Source of the DNA: Capra hircus
Taxonomy: Eukaryota; Chordata; Mammalia; Artiodactyla; Bovidae
Length of the DNA: 64,000 bases
Direction: 5' to 3'
Assembly (NCBI RefSeq): GCF_001704415.2
Contig: NC_030811.1
Location: 51,759,591 to 51,823,590, forward strand
Shown here: piece by piece, positions 35,632 through 47,049 of the stretch
How the letters are laid out: each line of letters opens with the position of its first letter
Position numbering within the stretch: the stretch's first letter is position 1
Made by a program: the position numbers and the translations under genes
The notes under the pieces: generated by a model
What the model was told of the DNA's origin: nothing
Database searches by the model: none
Seen by the model: only the letters and a program-made list of their open reading frames with translations

Positions 35632-37169
35632 CCAAATAGATAAATACTAGAAACCCAAAAAACCTCTTAATTGAAAATATCTGAAAACTGAAAACTAAGC
35701 TGGGAAATCTTAGGATTATGGTGATCTTTTCATGGGAAATTTCAGTGGACTGGTAGGATTTAAGCATAATCCATGGTGTGAAGAATGAATGGTCAGTAAA
35801 GAAGTGGAGATGCAAGGTTAATGAACACATATAGTATGAATATTAGCTCAAAACTCAAGTGTGTAAAAAAAGTGTTGATGCATTCTACCAATTCAATTTC
35901 TATTTTGAACCTATCAATGCCAGTTTTGTCAGGATTTTGGAAGATTACTCACTACTAAAATAGAGCAGAGGATATTTGGAGACTCAGGAAGTTAGATGGG
36001 CTGGTGGTTTCGTCCACCTAGATAAACCCTTCCACATTTCTTCAGCCCAGAGAAATCTATGTCTAGATTGGGGGAGGAAGATGCCGCCTGCTCTTCTGCC
36101 ATTTTATTCCTCTGCTCCTTTTCAAGGCATTTTTCTCTGTGGCTTAAGTTGTCTTTCCATCTGGAGGCTTGAGATTTTGAAAACAAATAGAAAAATTTTC
36201 TTTCTATATCCCTCCCCAAGGCAATAAAACTATAGATCTGATAGGAGGCAAGATTTGGGAAATTGGCAAGTTATAGGAGAAAAATGGGTTAGCATCTCAA
36301 ATATATTATCTTGTCGTATAGATTGGCCTTTAAAGAAGTTAAGTTAGGAAGGGAATAGAGAAAACAGGGTGATAGCTGGGAGAAGATAGGGATAAAAGAA
36401 GATTCACCTGGAATGAGTGTAACTGTGATTTTAAAAGCACAGGAGAGTCCCTTATCTAAAGAATCTTCCCCATGGATGCATAAAAACCTACTATAAAATG
36501 CTCATTTCTTCATGCTCAAAAGTTTTATTTTGAGAATCTCATACTTGAATTAAGTTTCTCATAGTCACAGAGATTAATTTATTGACGATCAGTTTCTTTT
36601 TTTTCCCTGACTAGACTGTTGCCTGAGGGGTGGGGGTTGTTGAGTCTGGGAAGGGTACCTGAAAAGGTGGGGGAAGTATGGAAAAAGAAGGATTTAGGAA
36701 GGTGAATTTTGTTGCCTATCAGTTTGTTAGAACTTGCTACATCACACAAACCAATCACAAAAATCAATTTTCACAATTTACTAATAAAATATAAATCACT
36801 TTATAAAGATGCTCAGCATAAATACTTAGCAATAACTTCATTCTTTCCTTTTGTCCTCATGGCAGAATCAGCATGACCATGGTCTCTTCTGGGAATAAAG
36901 TAATTTCTTTTGCCTAGGAAACCCAATGCTAAATAGCAATAAATCATCATTAATTGGATTCTACAATCTAAACTATATGTTACAGAAGAAATTCTAACCT
37001 TTATGCATCATAACTAACATCAAGTAGCAGTCCAAAGCTTCAGTATAACAAAGAGCTACATGGCAATAGCTGGTCAGAAGTAAATTAACTCACTGAGGAA
37101 GTACTTAGGGAGAAGGAAAAATGATCTAGGTTTATGAAACTAAAGGAAATGTTATAATGGTTGCAGTAA
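35632..37169. other. No gene recognised
   Basis: About 1.5 kb of AT-rich DNA. Overlapping frames at 35,976-36,227 are on both strands and look like chance. Confidence 0.45.
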
Positions 37170-37981
37170 CCTGTATCCAATCAGTAGAGAGAAACCAGAA
37201 AGTGATTTGAATGGAGAAAGTTTATTGTAAATAGTTATTAACTATAACAGGGGATCATAGTAGCTAAGCTGGTGAGGAGAACTAGTGAGGGGTTCTCTTA
37301 GCTAAAGAGAACTCTAAAGATGCTAAGGATAGCAGATATAAGGGACAGACACTATGCCCATGACTGAGATGCATGTTCCAGTAGGAGGATTTTCAGGGCT
37401 GAAACCCAGACCTTGGCGAGGGCATGGCTATGGGTCACTGAATGAAGAAGTCTCACAGAGAATCTCACAGAGAAGTCCCTGTGTTACTGAGGAGATAGAA
37501 CTTGCTGGAAATTCACCCTCTGGAACTTGTCAGAGATTTACCTTCTAGACATCTATGTCAAACTTGCTGAAAACCTGCCTTCTTCATCTTGCTGGAAACA
37601 TGCCTTTTGGAACTTGCCAAAATCTGCCCTCTAGGATCAGGGGAAAGTTATTCATGAAGAAGTATTTCATTGCAGGTACTCTACCTCCAAATTACCCAGA
37701 TAGGAATGCTGGGTGCCGGATGTTACCAGCTCCCATGCACTGGAGGAATCAACTGACAAAACCCTCTGCACCGCAGCAGCTGGACACTGGCAAAATTGAG
37801 TGGGCTGCAGAAGCAGAACATTAAGTCATATGATCAGAAAGAGCCTGCTGAGAGGGTATATGAAAGCTAGAAGCAGACTCCTTTCCTCCTGTAATTCCCC
37901 TCTAGAACTACCAACTGGCAAAGCTAAAATCATTTCAGCTGGCAATGGAAAAACATTGACAGGGCCTAATAAAACAGGCTG
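37170..37981. other. Unclassified region with a 25-bp imperfect tandem repeat
   Basis: At 37,499-37,635 five units of about 25 bases share an AACTTGCTGGAAAnnTGCCYTCT-like core (starts 37,499, 37,524, 37,561, 37,585, 37,611). The surrounding ~800 bases are GC-richer than the neighbourhood and end exactly at a BovB 5' truncation. I cannot assign a family. Confidence 0.5.
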
Positions 37982-39940
37982 AGAAATAGCTGAGAAAAGA
38001 CGAGAAGCTAAAGGCAAATGAGAAAAGGAAAGATATACCCATTTGAACGCAGAGTTCCAAAGAGTAGCAAGGAGAGATAGAGAGACTTCCTCAGTGACCA
38101 ATGCAAAGAAATAGAGGAATCTCTTCAAGAAAATTAGAGATACCAAGGGAACATTTCATGCAAGGATGGGCACAAAAAAGGACAAATGGTATGGACCTAA
38201 CAGAAGCAGAAGATATTAAGAAGAGGTAGCAAGAATACACAGAAGTGAAGTGAAGTGAAGTAGCTCAGTCGTGTCTGACTCTTTGCAACTCCTTGGACTG
38301 TAGCCTGCCAGGCTTGTCCTTCGATGGGATTCTCAAGGAAAGAATACTGGAGTGGATTGTAGAAGAACTATACAAAAAAGATCTTCACGACCCAGATAAT
38401 CATGATGATGTGATCACCCTCCTAGAGCCAGACATCCTGGAGTGTGAAGTCAAGTGGGCCTTAGGAAGCATCGCTACGAACAAAGCTAGTGGAGGTGATG
38501 GAATTCCAGTGGAGCTGTTTCAAATCCTAAAAGATGATGCTATGAAACTGCTGCACTCAATATGCCAGCACATTTGGAAAACTCAGCAGTGCCCACAGGA
38601 CTGGAAAAGGTCAGTTTTCATCCCAAGCCCAAAGAAAGGCAGTGCCAAAGAATGCTCAAACTACCACACAATTGCACTCATCTCACACGCTAATAAAGTA
38701 ATGCTCAAAATTCTCCAAGCCAGGCTTCAGGAACACATGAACCATGAACTTCCAAATGTTCAAGCTGGATTTAGAAAAGGCAGAGGAACCAGAGATCAAA
38801 TTGCCAACATTCGCTGGATCATCGAAAAAGCAGGAGAGCTCCAGAAAAACATCTATTTCTGCTTTATTGACTATGCCAAAGCCTTTGGCTGTGTGGATCA
38901 CAATAAACTGTGGAAAATTCTGAAACAGATGGGAATACCAGACCACCTGACCTGACTCCTGAGAAATTAGTATGCAGGTCAAGAAGCAACAGGTAGAACT
39001 GGACATGGAACAACAGACTGGTTCCAAATAGGGAAAGGAGTACATAAAGGCTGTATATTGTCACTCTGTCTATTTAACTTAATATGCCGAGTATATCATG
39101 TGAAACGCCAGGCTGGATGAAGCACAAGCTGGAATCAAGATTGCCGAGAGAACTATTGGCAAATAAGCAGATGATACCACTCTTATGGCAGAAAGTGAAG
39201 AAGAACTAGAGCCTCTTGATGAAAGTGAAAGAGGAGAGTGAAAAACTGGCTTGTAGCTCAACATTCAGAAAACTAAGATCACGGCATCTGGTCCCATCAC
39301 TTCATGGCAAAAAGATGGGGAAACAATGGAAACACTGACAGACTTATTTTTGGGGGCTCCAAAATCACTGTAGATGGTGATTATGAAATTAAAAGACACT
39401 TGCTCCTTGGAAGAAAGCTATGATGAAACTAGACATCGTATTGAAAAGCAGAGGCATTAGTTTGCCAACAAAGGTGCATATAGTCAAAGCTATGGTTTTT
39501 CCATGGATGTGAGAGTTGGAATATAAATAAAGCTGAATGCCAAAGAACTGAGGCTTTTGAACTTTGATGTTGGAGAAGACTCTTAAGAGTTCCTTGGACT
39601 GCAAGGAGATCAAACCAGTCAATCGTAAAGGAAATCAGCCCTGAATATTCATTGGAAGGACTGATGTTTAAACTAAAACCCCAATACTTTGGCCACCTTT
39701 GCGAAGAACTGACTCACTGAAAAATGATTTACCCTGATTCTGGGTGGGAAATATTGAAGTCAGGAGAGGGGACAACAGAGGATGTGTTGGTTGGATGGCA
39801 TCACCGACTCAATGGACATGAGTTTGAGTAAGCTCTGGGAATTGGTGATGGACAGGGCAGCCTGGCATGCTGAAGTCCATGGGTTGGCAAAAATTGGACA
39901 TAACTAAGCAATTTAACTGAACTGAACTGAGTGAAACAGG
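37982..39940 (+). mobile_element. BovB LINE, 5'-truncated, RT region
   Basis: A sense copy. The part before 38,246 covers the linker upstream of RT (CAAAGAAATAGAGGAA, GCAGAAGATATTAAGAAGAG). After a SINE insertion, 38,358-38,955 encodes RT fingers and palm in one frame (NKASGGDGIPVELF, DWKRSVFIPSPKKG, FRKGRGTRDQIANIRWIIEK, YFCFIDYAKAF). From 38,955 onward stops and indels accumulate. The 3' end is the GAACTGAACTGA-type tail. The 220-codon frame starting at 38,293 begins inside the SINE and is not a gene. Confidence 0.93.
38246..38357 (-). mobile_element. Bov-A SINE fragment inside BovB
   Basis: GTAGCTCAGTCGTGTCTGAC to GAATACTGGAGTGGATTG splits the BovB sequence GAATACACAGAAG / AACTATACAAAA. 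Only a short AGAAG overlap is visible as a possible target duplication. A (GTGAA)n-like tail is at left. Confidence 0.82.
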
Positions 39941-40091
39941 AGGAAAGGGGGCAGCACACAACCTATAAAAGAATGACATAGCTATAGGACACAATGAAAA
40001 GTGATTAAAACCAAATAGGTCCAAGATGGTACAAGATTTGACTTCCAGTAAGATCTAGAGCCTCATTACATGCTCATTGTAATACATTCAG

Positions 40092-43000
40092 TCCAGTTCA
40101 GTTCAGTCGCTCAGTCGTGTCTCACTCTTTGCAACCCCATGAACCACAGCACGCCAGGCCTCCCTGTCCATCACCAACTCCCAGAGTTCACTCAAACTCA
40201 CTTCCATCGAGTCTGTGATGCCATCTAGCCATCTCATCCTCTGTTGTCCCCTTTTATTCCAGCCCCCAATCCCTCCCAGCATCAGAGTCTTTTCCAATGA
40301 GTCAACTCTTCGCATGAGGTGGTCAAAGTACTGGAGTTTCAGCTTTAGCACCATTCCTTCCCAAGAACACCCAGGGCTGATCTCCTTTAGGATGGACTGG
40401 TTGGATCTCCTTGCAGTCCAAGGGACTCTCAAGAGTCTTCTCCAATACCACAGTTTAAAAGCATCAATTCTTCGGCCCTCAGCTTTCTTTATAGTCCAAC
40501 TATCACATCCATATATGACCACTGGAAAAACCATAGCCTTGACTACACGGACCTTTGTTGGCAGTGTAATGTCTCTGCTTTTTAATATGCTGTCTAGGTT
40601 GGTCATAACTTTCCTTCCAAGGGGTAAGCATCTGTTAATTTCATGGCTGCATTCACCATCTGCAGTGGTTTTGGAGCCCCCCAAAATAAAGTCAGCCACT
40701 TTTTCCACTGTTTCCCCATCTACTTCCCATGAAATAATGGGACCAGGTGCCGTGATCTTCATTTTCTTAATGTTGAACTACAAGCCAACTTTTTCACTCT
40801 CTTCTTTCACTTTCGTCAAGAGGCTTTTTAGCTCCTCTTCACTTTCTGCCATAAGGGTGGTGTCATCTGCATATCTGAGGTTATTGATATTTCTCCCAGC
40901 AATCTTGATTCCAGCCTGTGCTTCATCCAGCCCAGCGTTTCTCATGATGTACTCTGCATATAAGTTAAATAAGCAGGGTGACAGTATACAGCCTTGATGT
41001 ACTCTTTTTCCTATTTGGAACCAGTCTGTTGTTCCATGTCCAGTTCTAACTGTTGCTTCCTGACCTGCACATAGGTTTCTCAAGAGGTAGGTCAGGTGGT
41101 CTGGTATTCCCATCTGTTTCAGAATTTTCCACAGTTTATTGTGATCCACACAGTCAAAGGCTTTGGCATAGTCAATAAAGCAGAAATAGATGTTTTTCTG
41201 GAGCTCTCCTGCTTTTTCGATGATCCAGCGAATGTTGGCAATTTGATCTCTGGTTCCTCTGCCTTTTCTAAATCCAGCTTGAACATTTGGAAGTTCATGG
41301 TTCATGTGTTCCTGAAGCCTGGCTTGGAGAATTTTGAGCATTACTTTATTAGCGTGTGAGATGAGTGCAATTGTGTGGTAGTTTGAGCATTCTTTGGCAT
41401 TGCCTTTCTTTGGGCTTGGGATGAAAACTGACCTTTTCCAGTCCTGTGGGCACTGCTGAGTTTTCCAAATGTGCTGGCATATTGAGTGCAGCAGTTTCAT
41501 AGCATCATCTTTTAGGATTTGAAATAGCTCCACTGGAATTCCATCACCTCCACTAGCTTTGTTCGTAGCAATGCTTCCTAAGGCCCACTTGACTTCACAT
41601 TCCAGAATGTCTGGCTCTAGGAGAGTGATCACAGCACTGTGTTTATCTGGGTTGTGAAGATCTTTTTTAATAGTTCTTCTGTGTATTCTTGCCACCTCTT
41701 CTTAATATCTTCTGCTTTTGTTAGGTCCATACCATTTCTGTCCTCTATTGTGCCCATCCTTGCATGAAATGTTCCCTTGGTATCTCTAATCTTCTTAAAG
41801 AGATCTCCAGTCTTTTCCATTCTATTGTTTTCCTCTATTTCTTTGCATCAATGGCTGAGGAAGGCTTTCTTATCTCTCTTTGCTATTCTTTGGAACTCTG
41901 CGTTCAAATATGTATATCTTTCCTTTTCTCCTTTTTTTTTCACTTCTCTTCTTTTCATAGCTATTTGTAAGCCTTCCTCAGACAGTCATTTTGCTTTTTT
42001 GTGTTTCTTTTTCTTGGGGATGGTCTTGATCCCTGTCTCCTGTACAGTGTCATGAACCTCCGTCCATACTTCATCAGGCACTGTTTATCAGATCTAGTCC
42101 CTTAAATCTATTTCTCACTTCCACTGTATAGTCATAAGGGATTTGATTTAGGTCATACCTGAATGGTCGAATGGTTTTCCCCACTTTCTTCAAATTATGT
42201 CTGAATTTGGCAATAAGGAGTTCATGATCTGAGCCCACTGTCAGCTCCCGGTCTTGTTTCTGCTGACTGTATAGAGCTTCTCCATCCTTGGCTGCAAAGA
42301 ATATAATCAATCTGATTTTGGTGTTGACCATCTGGTGATGATCATGTGTATAGTCTTCTCTTGTGTTGTTGGAAGAAGGTGTTTGCTATGACCAGCGTGT
42401 TCTCTTGGCAAAACTCTGTTAACCTTTGCCCTGCTTCATTCTGTACACCAAGGCCAAATTTGCCTGTTACTCTAGGTGTTTCTTGACTTCCTACTTTTGC
42501 ATTCCAGTCCCCTATAATGAAAAGGACATCTTTTTGGGGTTTTGGTTCTAAAAGGTCTTGTAGGTCTTCACAGAACTGTTCAGCTTCTTTAGCGTTACTT
42601 TTCCGGATATAGACTTGGATTACTGTGATATTGAATGGTTTGCCTTGGAAACGAACAGAGATCATTCTGTCGCTTTTGAGATTGCATCCAAGTACTACGT
42701 TTCAGACTCTTGTTGACTATGATGACTAGTCCATTTCTTCTAAGGGATTCCTGCCCACAGTAGTAGATATAATGGTCATCTGAGTTAAATTCACCCATTC
42801 CAGTCCATCTTAGTTCGCTGATTCCTAGAATGTCAATGTATACTCTTGCCATCTCCTGTTTGAACACTTCCAATTTGCCTTGATTCATGGACCTAACATT
42901 CCAGGTTCCTATGCAATATTGCTCTTTACAGCATTGGACCTTGCTTCTATCACCAGTCACATCCACAGCTGGGTGTTGTTTTTGCTTTGGCTCCATCTCT

Positions 43001-43254
43001 TCATTCTTTCTGGAGTTATTTCTCCACAGATTTCCAGTAGCATATTGGGCACCTATAGACCTGGGTGTAAATGAACATCTTTCAGTATCCTATCTTTTTG
43101 CCTTTTAATACTGTTCATGGGGTTTTCAAGGCAAGAATACTGAAGTGGTTTGCAATTCCCTTCTCCAGTGGACCACATTCTATCAGACCTCTCCACCATG
43201 ACCTGTCAGTCTTGGGTGGCCCCACATGGCATGGCTGCATGGCACAGGAGCTAA
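40092..43254 (-). mobile_element. BovB LINE, near full length
   Basis: At about 3.16 kb this is the most complete BovB in the window. It runs antisense from the CAGTTCAGTCGCTCAGTCGT tail to 5' sequence beyond the endonuclease start (near 43,130-43,245). The exact 14-bp duplication TGTAATACATTCAG lies at 40,078-40,091 and 43,255-43,268. The right-hand copy runs straight into the tail of another BovB. Confidence 0.95.
40103..42996 (-). pseudogene. BovB ORF2 remnant (endonuclease plus reverse transcriptase)
   Basis: ORF2 of BovB/RTE elements encodes an APE-like endonuclease and an RT for target-primed insertion. On the minus strand the order is GTWNVRSMNQGK and ILGISELRWTG (42,996-42,595), IIGDWNAKVGSQ (42,665-42,342), GSDHELLIAKF (42,331-42,074), a linker, then RT (41,695-40,778) with NKASGGDGIP, YAKAFDCVDHNKLW, HQGCILSPCLFNLY and the catalytic LRYADDTTLM. 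The C-terminal part (40,762-40,103) continues in the same frame after one TAG stop at 40,778-40,780. At least three frame breaks split the endonuclease half, so it is dead, but the RT half is interrupted by only one stop. Confidence 0.93.
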
Positions 43255-43268
43255 TGTAATACATTCAG

Positions 43269-43573
43269 TTCAGTTCAGTTCAGTTCATTTCAGTCACTCA
43301 GTCGTGTCTGACTCTTTGGGACCCCATGAATTGCAGCATGCCAGGCCTGCCTGTCCATTACCAGTTACTGGAGTTCATGCAAATTCATGTCCATCGAGTC
43401 AGTGATGCCATCCAGCCATCTCATTGTCTGTCGTTCCCTTCTCCTCCTGCCCCTAATCCCTCCCAGCATCAGTCTTTTCCAATGAGTCAACTCTTCGCAT
43501 GAGGTGGCCAAAGTACTAGAGTTTCAGCTTTAGCATCATTCCTTCCAAAGAACATCCAGGGCTGACCTCCTTC
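43269..43573 (-). mobile_element. BovB LINE 3' fragment (stacked copy 2)
   Basis: About 300 bases of BovB 3' end, antisense, starting with repeated GTTCA units and ending in the C-terminal coding part (CCAGGGCTGACCTCCTT). It sits directly between two other BovB copies in the same orientation. Confidence 0.93.
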
Positions 43574-43583
43574 ATACATTCAG

Positions 43584-44712
43584 TTCAGTTCAGTCGCTCA
43601 GTCGTGTCCGACTCTTTGCGACCCCATGAATTGCAGCATGCCAGGCCTCCTTGCCTATCACCAACTCCTGCAGTTCACTCAGACTCACGTCCATCGAGTT
43701 GGTGATGCCATCCAGCCATCTCATCCTCTGTTGTCCCCTTCTCCTCCTGCCCCCAATCCCTCCCAGCATCAGAGTCTTTTCCAATGAGTCAACTCTTAGC
43801 ATGAGGTGGCCAAAGTACTGGAGTTTCAGCTTTAGCGTCATTCCTTCCAAAGAAATCCCAGGACTGATCTCCTTCAGAATGGACTGGTTGGATCTCCTTG
43901 CAGTCCAAGGGACTCTCAAGAGTCTTCTCCAACACCACGCTTCAAAAGCATCAATTCTTTAGCGCTCAGCCGTCTTCACAGTCCAACTCTCACATCCATA
44001 CATGACCACAGGAAAAACCATAGCCTTGACTAGACGGAGCTTAGTTGGCAAAGTAATGTCTCTGCTTTTGAATATACTATCTTGATCGGTCATAACTTTT
44101 CTTCCAAGGAGTAAGCGTCTTTTAATTTCATGGCTGCAATAACCGTCTGCAGTGATTTTGGAGTCCCCAAAATAAAGCCTGACACTGTTTCCACTGTTTC
44201 CCCATCTATTTCCCATGGGACCAGATGCTGTGATCTTCGTTTTCTGAATGTTGAGCTTTAAGCCAACCTTTTCACTCTCCTCTTTCACTTTCATCAAGAG
44301 GCTTTTTAGTTCCTCTTCACTTTCTGCCATAAGGGTGGTGTCCTCTGCATATCTGAGGTTATTGATATTTCTCCCAGCAATCTTGATTCCAGCTTGTGTT
44401 TCTTCCAGTCCAACGTTTCTCATGATGTATACACTCTGCATATAAGTTAAATAAGCAGGGTGAGAGTATATAGCCTTGACGTACTCCTTTTCCTATTTGG
44501 AACCAGTCTGTTGTTCCCTGTCCAGTTCTAACTGTTGCTTCTTGACCTGCATACTAATTTCTCAGGAGTCAGGTCAGGTGGTCTGGTATTCCCATCTGTT
44601 TCAGAATTTTCCACAGCTTATTGTGATCCACACAGTCAAAGGCCTTGGCATAGTCAATAAAGCAGAAATAGATGTTTTTCTGGAACTCTCTTGCTTTTTC
44701 CATGATCCAGCA
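43584..44712 (-). mobile_element. BovB LINE, 5'-truncated (stacked copy 3)
   Basis: An antisense copy covering RT palm to the 3' end. Reverse frames at 44,787-44,569 (YFCFIDYAKAFDCVDHNKLW), 44,441-43,959 (with NLRYAEDTTLM, where the YADD aspartate is changed to E) and 43,919-43,590 show it. The YADD to YAED change would inactivate the enzyme. Confidence 0.93.
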
Positions 44713-45150
44713 GCATAAGCTAAATGACATAGTCAGTAGCACCTTGACAGTTGGAGGACAACCATCAATAATCAAAAAGTGATCCATGGCTCAATTCCTT
44801 AAAATCTCTGCCTCCTTCCCCAAAATAGTTGGAATAATCATCCCACTCAGTAGTCTGTAAAATTACCCAGCTCCCAAAAACTAACTGTCTCATATATCAG
44901 GGTCTCTTGCCTTCTGAGATGGCCCACAGTCTGTGGAGTGTGTTTCTTTCTAAATAAGTCCACTTCTTACCTATCACTATATCTCTCAAGGATTTATTTT
45001 TTTTGTGATGAGACATAAAGAACTGGGGTTCATTAAGTCCTGAGACTAGGTGTGCAATCTCAATGAAAGGACCCTGGGTTCAAGTCCCAGTTGGGATTCC
45101 GGCTGGGTTCAAGTCCCCAGCCACGGGTTCAAGTCCCGTTTAAGGTGCAC
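44713..45150 (+). mobile_element. Partial class I-like retroviral LTR with leader
   Basis: Shows R/U5-like sequence (GATGGCCCACAGTCTGTGGA, CTAAATAAGTCCACTTCTTA, CTATCACTATATCTCTCAAG, GATGAGACATAAAGAACTGG), then a leader with three tandem tRNA T-arm-like hairpins (45,074-45,139). The left part is cut by BovB. No viral genes follow. The same U5-leader order occurs on the minus strand at 50,339-50,945. Confidence 0.5.
45074..45139 (+). repeat. Three tandem T-arm-like hairpins
   Basis: CTGGG-TTCAAGT-CCCAG (45,074-45,090), GGCTGGG-TTCAAGTC-CCCAGCC (45,101-45,122) and ACGGG-TTCAAGT-CCCGT (45,123-45,139) each form a perfect short stem around a TTCAAGT loop, as in a tRNA T arm. There are no D or anticodon arms, so none is a tRNA gene. 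Confidence 0.85.
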
Positions 45151-45655
45151 AGTTTCACAAGTGCATGTTCACAGAGCAGGTAAAAGGACAAATTTAGATT
45201 CGAGAGGCAATGAATTGATAATTTACACAGCAATAATCTCCAAATTCCATCCTCTACCCCAACTTTTAGGCCTCTCAAACATGCTTTACGAAGCAGGCTG
45301 GGTATCAGTCAAGTAAATAGCCAAACTCTCCAGTCACAGGCAAAATTCAAATTCCTTTTCATGGATCTCTTGAGATATAGCCAAATCATGGGAGCAAACA
45401 CCAGGTTAGAATCCATGGAACGTGCATAAATACTATGGTGGACTTGCCTGTCTGGAGCACATTATGCACATTATGATGTTAATGCAACCTTTTTTGGTGT
45501 GATGAAGCAGCATTCAGAACAAGCGGCATGTAGGATAGGTGGGAAATGATGGAGTCGCATACAAACAATTCTTTTTAGTGAAATGTTTGGCTGTGGAGGT
45601 GGACAAAAAGGCTGTACTTGGAGGGCAATGTGAAGCTGGGGAATTAAAAACAATT
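45151..45655. other. No gene recognised
   Basis: Unique-looking sequence. The + frame 45,050-45,316 reads out of the LTR leader and is not supported as coding. Confidence 0.45.
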
Positions 45656-45882
45656 TTCCAGGTGGCGCTATTGGTAAAGAACCTGCTTGCCAAAGCAGGA
45701 GAGGTAAGAGATGCAGATTCAATCCCTGGCGCAGGAAGATCCTTTGGAGGAGGGCATGGCAATCCACTCCAGTATTCTAGCCTGGAGAATCCCACGGGTA
45801 GAGGAGCCTGAAGGGCTACAGTGCATAGAGTCACAAAGAGTCAGAAAGAACTGAAGCAGCGACTTAGTACGCACACACGCAG
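45656..45882 (+). mobile_element. Bov-tA-type SINE
   Basis: A sense copy with a TTTTCCAGGTGGCGCTATTG head, ATTCAATCCCTGGCGCAGG, and a Bov-A body ending near GAACTGAAGCAGCGACTTAG. Confidence 0.9.
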
Positions 45883-47035
45883 GTAAATTACAGAGCCTTG
45901 AGCAAGTAGAAAAGACAAGGGGAAAGATCCAGTGGCGATAGAGGGCTACTGAGAGATAATATAGAGCTCCTGAGAAGGCGGGAGGGGACAGGATCTGTGG
46001 AACTGAAAACACATTTCAGCCTAAAACTCTGATTTAGATTTTGTTTAAATTACAATTTTAGAAGATGGCCTTAGTAACATTTTATTAATTAATAAATAAC
46101 TAATAATAAAATAACTTTATTGATTTTAATTATCATTGCTATGTAAAGTGACTCAAAAAATAAAGGTATGTGATGAAAAACACAGAGAAATGGGCCTTGT
46201 TGACCTAAGTACCTTAAGAATTCAAAGTATTGTGCTGACAATTCCTTTTCTCCGTAAGATAAGGAAGAAAGGTTAGAGATTATTTACATACCAATGACCT
46301 CTCCGTTGCACAGGGAACAAAGAATACTGTTAGGAGCCAGATGCGGCAAAGGTCTTACTAAAGCATAAACCTCTGCAGGCTCTGTTCCTTAATATCATAA
46401 ATTACATAGTTTCTCAGTATCACAAATTACATAGTTTCTCTTTTTGATAGCTCAAGAAACTTCTCAAAACACTCAATTTTAACTTCAAAGGTTTTCCTTA
46501 GTATTCCCAGACAAAACTTTTAGTGGTAAAGCATATAATGATCACAGAGTCTGTAAATGTGTTTGTTTGGGGAAATTGCTCTTAAATCTGCAAGATGAAA
46601 AATCAAGGGCATTTAGAGTATTGGAAAAAATGTTAATGAAATGATAGTCCACGAACTCTGAGTTGGATAATGAGGGAAGTATTAAAAGGAGAAAGCATAA
46701 AGAGATCCTGAGGTCTTTGAAAAATAGTTACAGTGGCTATATTTGTATAAGCAAGTTAGAGGAATAGGAAGTTGTCATCAGAGAGCAGGATGCTTGATCA
46801 TGAAGGTGAAAGAATGGGTGATGATAAGGCCCAAGTTATAAGCATGGAAATAGGTATCTGGACTAGAGTGGAGGAGATTATTGAAGATGAGGGATTCAAG
46901 AAATTTTAAGGTCACGATGTTACCCTTTTAATTTTAATGTCATCCAAATAAACACTGAGGGGCTTGGAACAGAAAGGGAGGCTATGCCTTGGTAACAGTC
47001 TTCAATGAATGAGGTGGAGTGACTTGGAGATCAGC
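45883..47035. other. No gene recognised; small 25-bp tandem duplication
   Basis: A 25-base unit containing AAATTACATAGTTTCTC is duplicated in tandem at 46,393-46,417 and 46,418-46,440. Nothing else is identifiable. Confidence 0.5.
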
Positions 47036-47049
47036 ATGTAACCATTGGC

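Noticed and set aside
37499..37635. CRISPR-like array
   Set aside because: The units are contiguous, imperfect and lack spacers, and the DNA is mammalian.
38293..38955. 220-codon + strand frame as a gene
   Set aside because: It starts inside a Bov-A SINE fragment and reads into BovB RT. It is an accidental fusion frame.
40215..40997. 260-codon + strand frame
   Set aside because: It is the antisense shadow of the BovB C-terminal and RT coding region on the minus strand.
45074..45139. tRNA genes
   Set aside because: Only T-arm-like hairpins are present. Acceptor, D and anticodon arms are missing.
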